Shown here: piece after piece, positions 55,207 through 63,856 of the stretch
How the letters are laid out: every line of letters starts with the position of its first letter
Numbering within the stretch: the stretch's first letter is position 1
Assembly (NCBI RefSeq): GCF_001466725.1
Contig: NZ_CP013650.1
Span: forward strand, 2,604,001-2,668,000
DNA length: 64,000 nucleotides
From: Lacimicrobium alkaliphilum
Lineage (GTDB): Bacteria; Pseudomonadota; Gammaproteobacteria; Enterobacterales; Alteromonadaceae
Direction of reading: 5' to 3'
Position numbers and translations under genes: made by a program
The notes under the pieces: generated by a model
Database searches by the model: none
What the model saw: the letters and a program-made list of their open reading frames with translations, nothing else
Told to the model about the DNA's origin: nothing

Positions 55207-56865
55207 ATGAAAAAACTGTTTTTATTCCTTCCTGTTCTGGGCCTGTCGGCCTGTATGGCAACGCAGGAAATGAGCACCACAGAACAACAACTGGACAATG
55301 AGCTGGAAGTGGCCGCCAGTGTCATTAAAGGCTGTGATGCAAAAGAGCATGATGCCGACACCTGTGCCAATGCCCAGGACGGTACGATTCCGATTACCCA
55401 TCCGGTAGAAGACATTGCCACCCCCATAGAGCCTAAGCCGGAGATCAGCGAGCAGCCGGAAGAGGTGCAGGAAGTTACCAATCTGTGGATGCGCATTCGC
55501 CAGCAGTTTAATTTTGAGGTACCCGATGACAGACGCATCACCGCGCAGCAGAACTGGTATCTCAAACACCCCGAATATATGGACAGGGTCAGTAAACGGG
55601 CCGCTCCCTTTTTATATCTGATTGTGGAAGAGATCGAAAAACAGCAGATGCCTATGGAGCTGGTCTTATTGCCCATAGTGGAAAGTGCGTTTGACCCCTT
55701 TGCTTATTCACATGGCCGTGCTGCGGGCATGTGGCAGTTTATTCCGGAAACCGGCAAACGCTTTGGCCTGCGCCAGAACTGGTGGTATGACGGTCGCCGC
55801 GATGTGATGGCTTCAACCCGGGCGGCAATGGCCTACCTGCAATATCTGCACAGATTTTTTGATGGTGACTGGTTGCATGCGCTGGCCGCCTATAACAGTG
55901 GTGAGGGACGAGTACGCTCTGCCATTCGCAAGAACAAGAGGCTGAATAAACCCACCGACTTCTGGTCACTGGAGCTGCCTCGCGAAACCCGTGCCTATGT
56001 ACCTAAACTGCTGGCACTGGCCAATATTCTGAAAAATGCCGAGCAGTTCAATGCCAAGTGGCTGCCAATTGAGAACCAGCCGGTTACCACACTGGTTAAT
56101 GTCGGCTCACAGATCGATTTAGCGCTGGCTGCAGAGCTGGCCGGACTCAGCCTGAAAGAACTGCACGCCCTGAATCCCGGTTATAACCGCTGGGCTACCG
56201 ATCCCAAAGGTGATCACGAATTGCTGTTGCCAATAGAAAAAGCAGAAGAATTTGTGCTTGCACTGAAAGAAATTGATGATTCCAAGCGCCTGAATTGGGT
56301 AAGACATAAAGTAAAATCCGGTGACAGCCTGTTAAAGCTGGCCAAGCAGTACCATACCGAAGTGGACGTAATACGTCAGGTCAATGAGCTTAGTGGCAAT
56401 ATGATCCGCGCGGGCGATCATCTGTTAGTGCCGGTGGCACTGAAATCCCTGGAAAGTTACAGTCTGTCTGAGGGACAACGCCTGGCACAAACTCAGTCGC
56501 AACAGCGCGCCTCTCATAAACTCAGTCATACGGTGATCTCAGGTGACAACCTGTGGGACATCAGCCGCAAATATAAGGTTAATCTGCGCAGTCTGGCCAA
56601 GTGGAATGGCATGGCGCCCACCGACCCGCTGATGCCGGGTCAGAACCTGGTAATCTGGGTGAATAAAGTCTCACCCGAGCAATCAGATTCCGCCGTGATG
56701 CGCTCATTGACCTATACCGTCCGTAACGGCGACTCCCTGGCCCGTATTGCCGGTAAATTCAATGTGCGCATCAATGATATTGAGCGCTGGAATCAGCTAA
56801 AGCGCAGTAAATACCTGCAACCCGGCCAGAAACTGAAAATCTATGTGGATGTGACAAGAATATAA
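55207..56865 (+). CDS. mltD: Membrane-bound lytic murein transglycosylase D
   Basis: A 552-residue lipoprotein (LGLSAC lipobox). The SLT catalytic domain has LPIVESAFDPFAYSHGRAAGMWQFIPETGKRFGL with catalytic Glu in ES, then AMAYLQYLHRFFDGDWLHALAAYNSGEGRV. Three LysM peptidoglycan-binding repeats follow (about 365-410, 430-475, 495-545), each starting VK/VISGDNLW or VRNGDSL. It cleaves glycan strands to 1,6-anhydro ends. Order gloB-mltD is as in E. coli apart from strand. Confidence 0.95.
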   Translation: MKKLFLFLPVLGLSACMATQEMSTTEQQLDNELEVAASVIKGCDAKEHDADTCANAQDGTIPITHPVEDIATPIEPKPEISEQPEEVQEVTNLWMRIRQQFNFEVPDDRRITAQQNWYLKHPEYMDRVSKRAAPFLYLIVEEIEKQQMPMELVLLPIVESAFDPFAYSHGRAAGMWQFIPETGKRFGLRQNWWYDGRRDVMASTRAAMAYLQYLHRFFDGDWLHALAAYNSGEGRVRSAIRKNKRLNKPTDFWSLELPRETRAYVPKLLALANILKNAEQFNAKWLPIENQPVTTLVNVGSQIDLALAAELAGLSLKELHALNPGYNRWATDPKGDHELLLPIEKAEEFVLALKEIDDSKRLNWVRHKVKSGDSLLKLAKQYHTEVDVIRQVNELSGNMIRAGDHLLVPVALKSLESYSLSEGQRLAQTQSQQRASHKLSHTVISGDNLWDISRKYKVNLRSLAKWNGMAPTDPLMPGQNLVIWVNKVSPEQSDSAVMRSLTYTVRNGDSLARIAGKFNVRINDIERWNQLKRSKYLQPGQKLKIYVDVTRI

Positions 56866-56869
56866 TAGT

Positions 56870-56970
56870 GTAGGTCGGTCTTCAGACCGACTGTCTGTGC
56901 TGGATTATTTTCAGTTGAGATAGGATGCGCAAAATGGATACAACAATGTCGGGCTAAAGCCCGACCTACA
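56870..56970. repeat. Inverted pair of GTCGG palindromes
   Basis: GTAGGTCGGTCTTCAGACCGAC (56870-56891) and GTCGGGCTAAAGCCCGACCTAC (about 56948-56969) face each other across about 57 bp, a BIME-like unit. The second ends only about 5 nt before the ATG of the next gene. Confidence 0.7.
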
Positions 56971-56974
56971 ATAC

Positions 56975-57961
56975 ATGCTTAACTTCAGCCTTAAACATTT
57001 AAAAGACAGTCATCAGGGCCCCTGGATCGTGCTGGACTTTTTTATGCTGGGGTTGCTGGTTCTTAACCTCACATTGCTCCTGTTCGATTCATTGTATGCC
57101 ACGGATCTGATTCGCCAGAATCTTAACCAGCTGTCACCGGCATTACTGGAATGGTACAAGCCCGTTCACGCCAATTTTATCCTTATCGACCTGGTGTTTG
57201 TGGCCATCTTTCTGAGCGAGTTTTTTCTGCGCTGGGCAATAGCCGTTAAGAACAAAGATTATCTGCGTTGGTACTTCTACCCTTTTATTCACTGGTACGA
57301 TTTGGTCGGCTGCATTCCCGTTGGCGGCGCCCGCTTTTTGCGTTTCCTGCGCGTTTTCTCAATTATTTACCGGCTGCAGAAATATAAAATCATCGATATC
57401 AGGCAAAGCGCCCCCTATCGTTTTGTGGCCTTTTACTATGATGTGTTTGTGGAGGAGCTCAGCGACCGTATCGTGGCCAAAGTGCTCACCGATGCCCAGG
57501 AAGATCTCAGACGGGGCTCGCCGCTGCTGGAAGAAATCACCACCCAGGTACTGGCGGCACGTAAACCCGTTGTCTGCAACTGGCTGGCTTCGCTGGCGGT
57601 GCATTCCGGACACAGTATTGAAGATATGCAGGCAGGCAGTACCTTGCGCGAACATGTTAAACAAAGTGTTGGCCGGGCGGTAAGAAACAACCCACAGGTC
57701 TCGACCCTGAAAATGGTGCCGGTGGTAGGCAGTGGTATCGAGAAAATGCTCGAAAATGCCGTTACCAACATTGTCATCCAGTCTGTGATCAATCTGCTGC
57801 TGGATGTGACCCCGGAAAAAATCGATCACCTGATCAGCCACGGCATCGCCAGCACCAGTGAGGAAGATATGCTGGATCAGGAAATGCTCAATGTCGTGGA
57901 TGAGTGCATTGAGTTACTCAAAAGCCATGTTTCCCACCAGAGATGGAAAACCAGGCTTTAG
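56975..57961 (+). CDS. Voltage-sensor-domain-like membrane protein without visible pore domain
   Basis: A 328-residue protein. Four hydrophobic segments (about 17-42, 62-88, 98-112, 116-130) end in an S4-like helix with spaced arginines, ARFLRFLRVFSIIYRLQKYK, like the sensor part of voltage-gated ion channels. No S5-selectivity-filter-S6 segment follows; instead a soluble helical region of about 190 residues is seen. No Shine-Dalgarno precedes the ATG because a palindromic repeat ends right before it; an in-frame later ATG (57047) would cut into the first helix. Function unknown; a voltage-sensing enzyme-like or channel-regulatory role is only a possibility. Confidence 0.7.
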   Translation: MLNFSLKHLKDSHQGPWIVLDFFMLGLLVLNLTLLLFDSLYATDLIRQNLNQLSPALLEWYKPVHANFILIDLVFVAIFLSEFFLRWAIAVKNKDYLRWYFYPFIHWYDLVGCIPVGGARFLRFLRVFSIIYRLQKYKIIDIRQSAPYRFVAFYYDVFVEELSDRIVAKVLTDAQEDLRRGSPLLEEITTQVLAARKPVVCNWLASLAVHSGHSIEDMQAGSTLREHVKQSVGRAVRNNPQVSTLKMVPVVGSGIEKMLENAVTNIVIQSVINLLLDVTPEKIDHLISHGIASTSEEDMLDQEMLNVVDECIELLKSHVSHQRWKTRL

Positions 57962-58056
57962 TTTAATGATGAGTGATGAATTATGAATGCTGAATGACAG
58001 ACCTGGTCTGGGTGCATACCACTTCACAAACTCATCACTCATCATTCGTCCCCTCC
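57962..58056. repeat. GATGAGTGATGA / CTCATCACTCATCA inverted repeat
   Basis: GATGAGTGATGAATTATGAATG and CTCATCACTCATCATTC form an imperfect inverted repeat between the convergent genes, possibly a terminator. Similar in style to the GTGAGGAG repeats at 48655 and 63503. Confidence 0.5.
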
Positions 58057-59250
58057 TCACCGGAACAGCACTTTCTCGCGGTTAAACCAGAAAATACTGA
58101 AAGCGATAAAGGCCCCGGCGATGACCACTGTTGAGGCAAAAATGGCAATCAGGGCATAGTAGTCCATGGTGCCCTTAATCAGCTCTTTAATCGCCAGCGC
58201 CACATTGGTAATCGGCACCCAGGCCCAGCCACCATCAAGGTCCACACCGGGCAAGGTAGCCAGAATAATCGGCATAATCACCACAAACACCACCGCCCCC
58301 ATATAACTTTGTGCTTCTTTAAAGCTGCGCGCATAGACCGACAGGCTCAGCAACAAAGAGGCAAAAATCGCCGCGATGGGGATCAACATCAGGAACATCA
58401 GTACAAAATCAATCGCACCAATAGACGCCATAAAGTCGCTGACAAAAGTAATGGCCATGCCCTGCCCCAGCACCAGCCCCCAGATAGCCATACTGGCAAC
58501 GGTGATCAGCGCTGAGGTCACACCGGCCAGAGCAATGGTAAAGAACTTGCCCAGCACCAGATGGTGGCGCTCAATGGGTGAAATCAGTAAAGTCTCCAGC
58601 GTGCCACGCTCTTTTTCACCAGCACCCATATCAGTGGCCGGATACATGGCCCCCTGCAGGCACAGAATAAACAACAGGTAAGGCACCAGGCCACCGACTT
58701 TCTCGCCCCAGTTTTCCCTTTTATCGGCCACATCCTGTTTGTCGACCACTACAGGTTCAAGCAAGGCACTTTGTTGATCTTCACTCAGTGTAAGCTCTGA
58801 GAAGGCCTGCTTGCGTTTACGTTCTGTTTCCTGATCGATAATCTTATTCAGCCGCTGCTGAATCATATTCAGTCCGGCATCATTAAGGGTTAACTGAATC
58901 CTGGCCTGGCCACCTTCAAGCAACGGCTGGGAATAGTTGTCAGGAATATTCAGCGCAAAATCCAGGGTCTCTGCACGGATTGCCCCGGCCAGTTCATCTT
59001 CTGCGATGGAATCGACCAGAGTAAATTCATCACTCTGGCGCAAGGCGTCGGCAATTTGCGGCGCATACTGACCACCAACAATACTGTATTTCAGGACTTT
59101 GGTCTGGGCCTCATCCATGGCTTTACTGGTAAAAAATCCCACCACGCCGATAATCAGCGGGAACAGTAAAATAGGCATGGCAATCATAAAAAACAGGGTC
59201 TTACGATCCCGCAGCAACTCCATCAACTCTTTTCGAAATACCAGCCACAT
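58057..59250 (-). CDS. NatB-like ABC-2 permease (sodium efflux type)
   Basis: A 397-residue permease: one N-terminal helix (about 19-42), a large outer domain (about 43-180), then about five to six C-terminal helices. GGLVPYLLFILCLQGAMYPATDMGAGEKERGTLETLLISPIERHHLVLGK is the NatB/ABC-2 hallmark. It starts 1 nt after the stop of the ATPase gene. Together they likely export Na+ or another small substrate. Confidence 0.87.
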   Translation of the reverse strand: MWLVFRKELMELLRDRKTLFFMIAMPILLFPLIIGVVGFFTSKAMDEAQTKVLKYSIVGGQYAPQIADALRQSDEFTLVDSIAEDELAGAIRAETLDFALNIPDNYSQPLLEGGQARIQLTLNDAGLNMIQQRLNKIIDQETERKRKQAFSELTLSEDQQSALLEPVVVDKQDVADKRENWGEKVGGLVPYLLFILCLQGAMYPATDMGAGEKERGTLETLLISPIERHHLVLGKFFTIALAGVTSALITVASMAIWGLVLGQGMAITFVSDFMASIGAIDFVLMFLMLIPIAAIFASLLLSLSVYARSFKEAQSYMGAVVFVVIMPIILATLPGVDLDGGWAWVPITNVALAIKELIKGTMDYYALIAIFASTVVIAGAFIAFSIFWFNREKVLFR

Positions 59251-59251
59251 A

Positions 59252-60037
59252 TCACTGCGCTCCCTGTTCTGTCAGTGTTGCCATAAAGGATTCGTGCATT
59301 GATCCGCTCGAAAGCGCTTTGAATTGCTCCAGGCTGCCATTAAAGCGGGTATGGCCTTTATCAATCACTGTCACCCTGTCACACAGCTCATCCACTTCAT
59401 CCAGGTGATGAGTAGAGAAAATGACCGGTATGCCCTGTTGCTTAAGACCACGAATAAAATTCAGTACTGTCTGAGTGGCCATAATATCCAGACCTGTGGT
59501 GGGCTCATCCAGGATCACCGCTTGCGGTTGATGGATCACGGCTCTGGCGATGGAGACTTTCTGTTTCATGCCGGTGGAGTAACCTTCACATCTGCGGTCG
59601 AGGAAACTGTGCATGTCCAGCAAATTGGCCAGGTCATCGATACGCTGGCGAATGGTCTCTTCGCTGACCCCATGCAGACGACCGAAATAGCTAATATTTT
59701 CACGCCCGCTGAGACGACCATATAATCCGGTTGAGCCGGATAAGAAACCCAGTTTACGGCGAGCCTGAATGGGGTTTGCCAGTACGTCCACACCTTTGAT
59801 CATCAGCGTACCCGCACTTGGCTTTATTGCCGTGGAGAGCATTCTTAAGGTAGTGGTTTTACCGGCACCATTGGGGCCCAACAAGCCCAGTACCTGACCG
59901 GCATCACAACTGAAACTCACATCTTCCACTGAGTGAAAGAAACGGCCCTTGAGTCTGGGATCCTGCTTTTCCTGCTCGCTGAGCTTTTTCGGATTCGCCA
60001 CGGCAAATTTCTTCGCCAGTCCGTGTATTTCTATCAT
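59252..60037 (-). CDS. NatA-like ABC transporter ATPase
   Basis: A 261-residue ATPase with Walker A LLGPNGAGKTTTLRML, a signature motif of the form YSTGMKQKVSIARA, Walker B AVILDEPTTGLD, and the switch His in IPVIFSTHHLDEVDEL. The first gene of the pair. An insertion near the N-terminus (ANPKKLSEQEKQDPRLKGRFFH) is typical of the NatA group. Confidence 0.92.
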   Translation of the reverse strand: MIEIHGLAKKFAVANPKKLSEQEKQDPRLKGRFFHSVEDVSFSCDAGQVLGLLGPNGAGKTTTLRMLSTAIKPSAGTLMIKGVDVLANPIQARRKLGFLSGSTGLYGRLSGRENISYFGRLHGVSEETIRQRIDDLANLLDMHSFLDRRCEGYSTGMKQKVSIARAVIHQPQAVILDEPTTGLDIMATQTVLNFIRGLKQQGIPVIFSTHHLDEVDELCDRVTVIDKGHTRFNGSLEQFKALSSGSMHESFMATLTEQGAQ

Positions 60038-60142
60038 TATTATTGTTTCCCTTGGTTTCTCACGCTCAAACTACCTTCTTAATGCGGGTTTTTTCAAACA
60101 AAATTTGTAACAATGTGCCAATTACATGAACAAGGAGTTTAA

Positions 60143-60847
60143 ATGCGCGAGATTACGAATCCATTGCAGGCTTGTCTGGACGTACTCATTCGTCCTAATC
60201 CGGTATTTGCCCGTCTGGCAACAGCCAATAACTGGTCCTGGGTACCCTTTGTGCTGCTGGTGGTCATCAGCATATTGCCCGCCTATGCGTATTTTTCCAG
60301 CGTGGATATGGATTGGTATCAGGAGCTGATTATCAACCAGACCATGGCTAATGTCAGTCCGGCAGAACAGGACGCGGCCAGAAGCGGCATGACCAGAGAA
60401 AACATGATTGCCCTGACCCTGATGTTTGCAGCGCTCGGCATGATCATCGTCAATGCCGTGCTGGCACTATACCTGAACCTGATCACCCGGATGGATCCGG
60501 AGCAGGTACACAGCTTTGGTGACTGGTACGGCATGACCTGGTGGGTCAACATGCCGAATATCATTGGCGCGGCTCTGAGTCTGTTGGTGATTTCACTGAG
60601 TTCGACCAATCAGTTGCCGCCCGAATCGCTGAATGTCACCTCACTGGCCTACTGGCTGGATGTTCCCATGAGTTCTGACTGGTTCAGTTTACTGCAAAGT
60701 GTCAGAGTCGAAAGTTTCTGGACCATTTACCTGCTGGCTGCCGGTATCAGCCAGTGGACGCAAATCAAGTCCAATACCACCTGGTTAATTGCTGCACTGC
60801 CCTATGGGATAGTATGGGGCATATGGACGCTGGCCGCGGCGATATAA
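60143..60847 (+). CDS. Yip1-family membrane protein
   Basis: A 234-residue protein with five hydrophobic helices and the N-terminal LQACLDVLIRPNPVFARL pattern (Yip1/DUF1282, where RP.....L marks the family). AAGGAG lies 6 nt before the ATG. Bacterial members have no firm function. Its stop touches the end of the convergent DUF3025 gene. Confidence 0.82.
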   Translation: MREITNPLQACLDVLIRPNPVFARLATANNWSWVPFVLLVVISILPAYAYFSSVDMDWYQELIINQTMANVSPAEQDAARSGMTRENMIALTLMFAALGMIIVNAVLALYLNLITRMDPEQVHSFGDWYGMTWWVNMPNIIGAALSLLVISLSSTNQLPPESLNVTSLAYWLDVPMSSDWFSLLQSVRVESFWTIYLLAAGISQWTQIKSNTTWLIAALPYGIVWGIWTLAAAI

Positions 60848-61699
60848 TTATCGCTGCCCCCGCTTTGGCATAAAATAGTCCGTATTAAGATAAAATTCAG
60901 GCTGCTGGTTTTGCTCCCACCAGCCGGGTATGCCCAGTAATGGCAATGGATGCAAATGACCTTTTTGTGCCAGGCAATCCTGATTAATCAACCTGTTGTG
61001 CAGGGCGGTATCCAGCGCCTGTAATCGTGCTGGCAATGAGGTTGTTGACTCAAAGAACGCTGCAGTCACTTCGATACCCAGCCATTTTCCGGTCAACCCG
61101 ATATAAGGATGCAGTAACATCTCATAATTGGCATGACCAAAAATAAACGCCTGTATGCTTTGCCCCCAGCAATCCCGGTTGTCATACAGAGCCTGCTGCC
61201 ACCGATGATTACGGAGCATTTGCGCAATATCGCTGTTGCTGTAGGCCAGTATCACACCGCATTCATCGAAATGAGTGATCCTGTCCCGCCTCGGCGTGCG
61301 ACTTTTGGCGCCAAAGCGTTCAATATCCTGCATATGGAGCTGGTTCAGCGCTGTCTTTGCCTGAGGAAACTGCCTCCAGATCAGCGCATTAAACAGATCA
61401 TGCCAGTTTTGTGTGCGAGTCGGGATTTGTCGGTAACGGTGAATAAATTCTTCATAACCTGTCTCCCCCATATCCAGTTCATCCTGAGCCACAAACTGAT
61501 ATTCCAGTCCGGAATCTCTGTTCAGCCAGTCACAATCAGGCCATTGCTGCAGCTCTGAAATTGAGAAAAGCTGATCGAGTTGCGCCAAAGGCTGATGTGC
61601 AAATACCCGGCTCTGCCATTGTTGTGGCAAATGGGCACTGAAGCGCCGCTGGGCAGAACGGTCACTGGTCTTATTGCTCGGTTTATCTGACGGTTGCAT
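60848..61699 (-). CDS. DUF3025-family protein
   Basis: A 283-residue soluble protein. YEEFIHRYRQIPTRTQNWHDLFNALIWRQFPQAKTALNQLH and RTPRRDRITHFDECGVIL are the DUF3025 core, with conserved His, Trp and Asp. The paired HxxxF and DECG segments hint at an enzyme, but no activity is known. A gap of 169 nt separates it from the divergent M28 peptidase gene. Confidence 0.85.
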   Translation of the reverse strand: MQPSDKPSNKTSDRSAQRRFSAHLPQQWQSRVFAHQPLAQLDQLFSISELQQWPDCDWLNRDSGLEYQFVAQDELDMGETGYEEFIHRYRQIPTRTQNWHDLFNALIWRQFPQAKTALNQLHMQDIERFGAKSRTPRRDRITHFDECGVILAYSNSDIAQMLRNHRWQQALYDNRDCWGQSIQAFIFGHANYEMLLHPYIGLTGKWLGIEVTAAFFESTTSLPARLQALDTALHNRLINQDCLAQKGHLHPLPLLGIPGWWEQNQQPEFYLNTDYFMPKRGQR

Positions 61700-61868
61700 G
61701 GTCTGGCTTATCTGGTCTTTATGACTTAATTTTCCTATACTGGCCGGGAGTTTATAACAATAAAAACCGCTATAACCAAGTAACCTTGTTAAAGGGTTAT
61801 ATCAACAGGCGCTGATTGTTGTTGCAGTTGGTATCAACAAACAATAATCATCACAACGAGAGACAAGC

Positions 61869-63497
61869 ATGAAAATCAAACTGCTAGGAGCAGCACTTAT
61901 CCCGCTGCTGACGACGCTGGGCTGCAGTAATACCCAGGCCCCGACCAATAACTTTCAACAGGTCTATGATCAGATTAAGGCCAAAGAGCTGGCTAAGCAC
62001 ACCAGAGTGCTGTCCTCTGATGAATTTGAAGGCCGCCTGCCCACCACTGAAGGGGAACAGAAAACCCTGGATTATCTGGTCACGGAATTTAAACGTCTGG
62101 GTCTTGAGCCCGGCAATGGCGACAGCTTCTTTCAGCCGGTTAAACTGCTTGAAATCACCGCCGATCCCGACATGACCATGCAGCTTGGCAGCCAGAGCCT
62201 AAAGTACAAAGAGGGCATGGTCGCCGGTACCCGTCGTGAGCAGGAAAAGGTTGCCCTGAACGACTCTGATCTGGTGTTTGTAGGCTATGGTGTGAATGCC
62301 CCTGAGTATGACTGGAATGACTACGAAGGCCTGGATGTGAAAGGAAAAACCGTGGTGATACTGGTTAATGATCCCGGTTTTGAAAACCCGGACAGCGGCA
62401 AGTTTCAGGGTACAACCATGACTTACTATGGCCGCTGGTCATATAAATATGAAGAAGCCAGCCGCCAGGGCGCGGAAGGTGCCATTATCGTGCATGAAAC
62501 CGCACCGGCATCTTATGGCTGGTCTGTGGTCGCCAATAGCTGGAGCGGCCCGCAGTATGGGCTGGTAACCGACAACGGCAATGCCGATCGGGTTGCCGTT
62601 GAAGGCTGGATTACGGTGGACGCGGCGCAACAACTTTTTGCCGAAGCGGGTAAAGATTTTGCGGCAATGAAGGCCAAAGCATTGCAGGGCCCGATGGCTG
62701 AACCACTGGGTCTGACTGTATCTGTTGAAGTTAACAGCAGCCTGGAACGTTCCGAAAGCCAGAACGTAATAGCGACGCTGCCAGGCAGCGAACGCCCTGA
62801 TGAGCATATCATCTACACCGCTCACTGGGATCACCTGGGTAAAGACGACAGCCTGGACGGCGATCATATTTACAATGGCGCCCATGACAATGCCACCGGC
62901 ACCGCCGCCCTGCTGACCATGGCCAAAGCCTTTAGCAATCTGAATCAACGCCCGGAACGTTCAATCACCTTTTTGGCGGTCACCGCAGAAGAACAGGGCC
63001 TGCTGGGTTCTGCTTTCTATGCAGAGCATCCCGTTATACCGCTGGAAAAAACCGTGGCCAACCTGAATATGGATGCCATGAATATTCTTGGTCGTACCAA
63101 AAATGTGGCCGTCGTCGGCCAGGGCAAATCTGAACTGGAAGACTATCTGCAAAAAGCCGTTAAGCGTCAGGGGCGTTTTCTGACGGGTGAAGACAGACCC
63201 GAAGCCGGTTATTACTACCGTTCGGATCACTTCAGCCTGGCCAAAAAAGGCGTACCGGCCCTGTATGCCAAAGGTGGCACTGAAGCCTGGGATGAAGACA
63301 CCGCCAGATACCGTAAGCGTGCACAGGTGATTACCCGCGGCTGTTACCATCAGGTCTGTGATCAGTTCCGTGAAAACTGGGACTTCCGTGGCGTACAGCA
63401 GGATACCCGCATGTTCTTCGAGGTGGGTTACGACATCGCCAACAGCGAAGACTGGCCGGATTGGTACCCCACCAGCGAGTTTCAGCGCACCAAATAG
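61869..63497 (+). CDS. M28-family aminopeptidase lipoprotein
   Basis: A 542-residue protein with a lipoprotein signal (TTLGCSN). A protease-associated domain is inserted at about 145-270 (LVFVGYGVNAPEYDWNDYEGLDVKGKTVVILVNDP). Di-zinc peptidase motifs are YTAHWDHLG, YNGAHDNATGTAALL, AVTAEEQGLLGS (catalytic Glu), LNMDAMN and YRSDHFSLAKKGVPALY. It removes N-terminal amino acids from peptides in the envelope. Single gene. Confidence 0.93.
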   Translation: MKIKLLGAALIPLLTTLGCSNTQAPTNNFQQVYDQIKAKELAKHTRVLSSDEFEGRLPTTEGEQKTLDYLVTEFKRLGLEPGNGDSFFQPVKLLEITADPDMTMQLGSQSLKYKEGMVAGTRREQEKVALNDSDLVFVGYGVNAPEYDWNDYEGLDVKGKTVVILVNDPGFENPDSGKFQGTTMTYYGRWSYKYEEASRQGAEGAIIVHETAPASYGWSVVANSWSGPQYGLVTDNGNADRVAVEGWITVDAAQQLFAEAGKDFAAMKAKALQGPMAEPLGLTVSVEVNSSLERSESQNVIATLPGSERPDEHIIYTAHWDHLGKDDSLDGDHIYNGAHDNATGTAALLTMAKAFSNLNQRPERSITFLAVTAEEQGLLGSAFYAEHPVIPLEKTVANLNMDAMNILGRTKNVAVVGQGKSELEDYLQKAVKRQGRFLTGEDRPEAGYYYRSDHFSLAKKGVPALYAKGGTEAWDEDTARYRKRAQVITRGCYHQVCDQFRENWDFRGVQQDTRMFFEVGYDIANSEDWPDWYPTSEFQRTK

Positions 63498-63502
63498 ATA
63501 GT

Positions 63503-63598
63503 AAGGTGTGAGGAGTAAGGAGTGAGGTGTATGGAGCCTCACTACCTTTCTCCTCACTTTTCCTCCTCTCTCCTATCCCCTCACTCCTCACTATCTTA
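63503..63598. repeat. GTGAGGAGTAAGGAGTGAGG inverted repeat
   Basis: TAAGGTGTGAGGAGTAAGG...GTGAGG near the start pairs with CCTCAC...CCCCTCACTCCTCACTATCTTA at the end. It lies just past the peptidase stop and probably ends its transcript. Same style as at 48655 and 57962. Confidence 0.6.
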
Positions 63599-63750
63599 TT
63601 CCTTAATTGGTAACTTTATTACACAATCATCTTGCATTTTCTGCCAGTGCTGGCAGAGTCTGGGGAGGAAGGAATGTTTCGCAAAAACGCCTTTCGCGGA
63701 ATTATTTTGCTAAGAAGCTGTTTTTTCACAATTTAGCAACTCATTCCGGG

Positions 63751-63817
63751 GGCTTATACACTCAGACCTAAAACAGATATCCTCCGATATCCGGCTGCGC
63801 GAAAGCGCTTATAAGCC
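63751..63817 (+). ncRNA. Candidate structured leader RNA upstream of asnB
   Basis: GGCTTATA (63751-63758) pairs with TATAAGCC (63810-63817) and closes a region with two further perfect hairpins: GATATC-CTCC-GATATC (63776-63791) and GCGC-GAAA-GCGC (63797-63808, a GNRA tetraloop). Just upstream TTGCTAA / TTAGCAA (63707-63739) and CTGCCAG / CTGGCAG also pair. This three-way-junction-like fold lies 40 nt before the asnB start. It is a structural candidate only; I match it to no known riboswitch. Confidence 0.35.
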
Positions 63818-63856
63818 AACACAACTATTTTAATCAGCCAGGAGAGACCCTTATTT

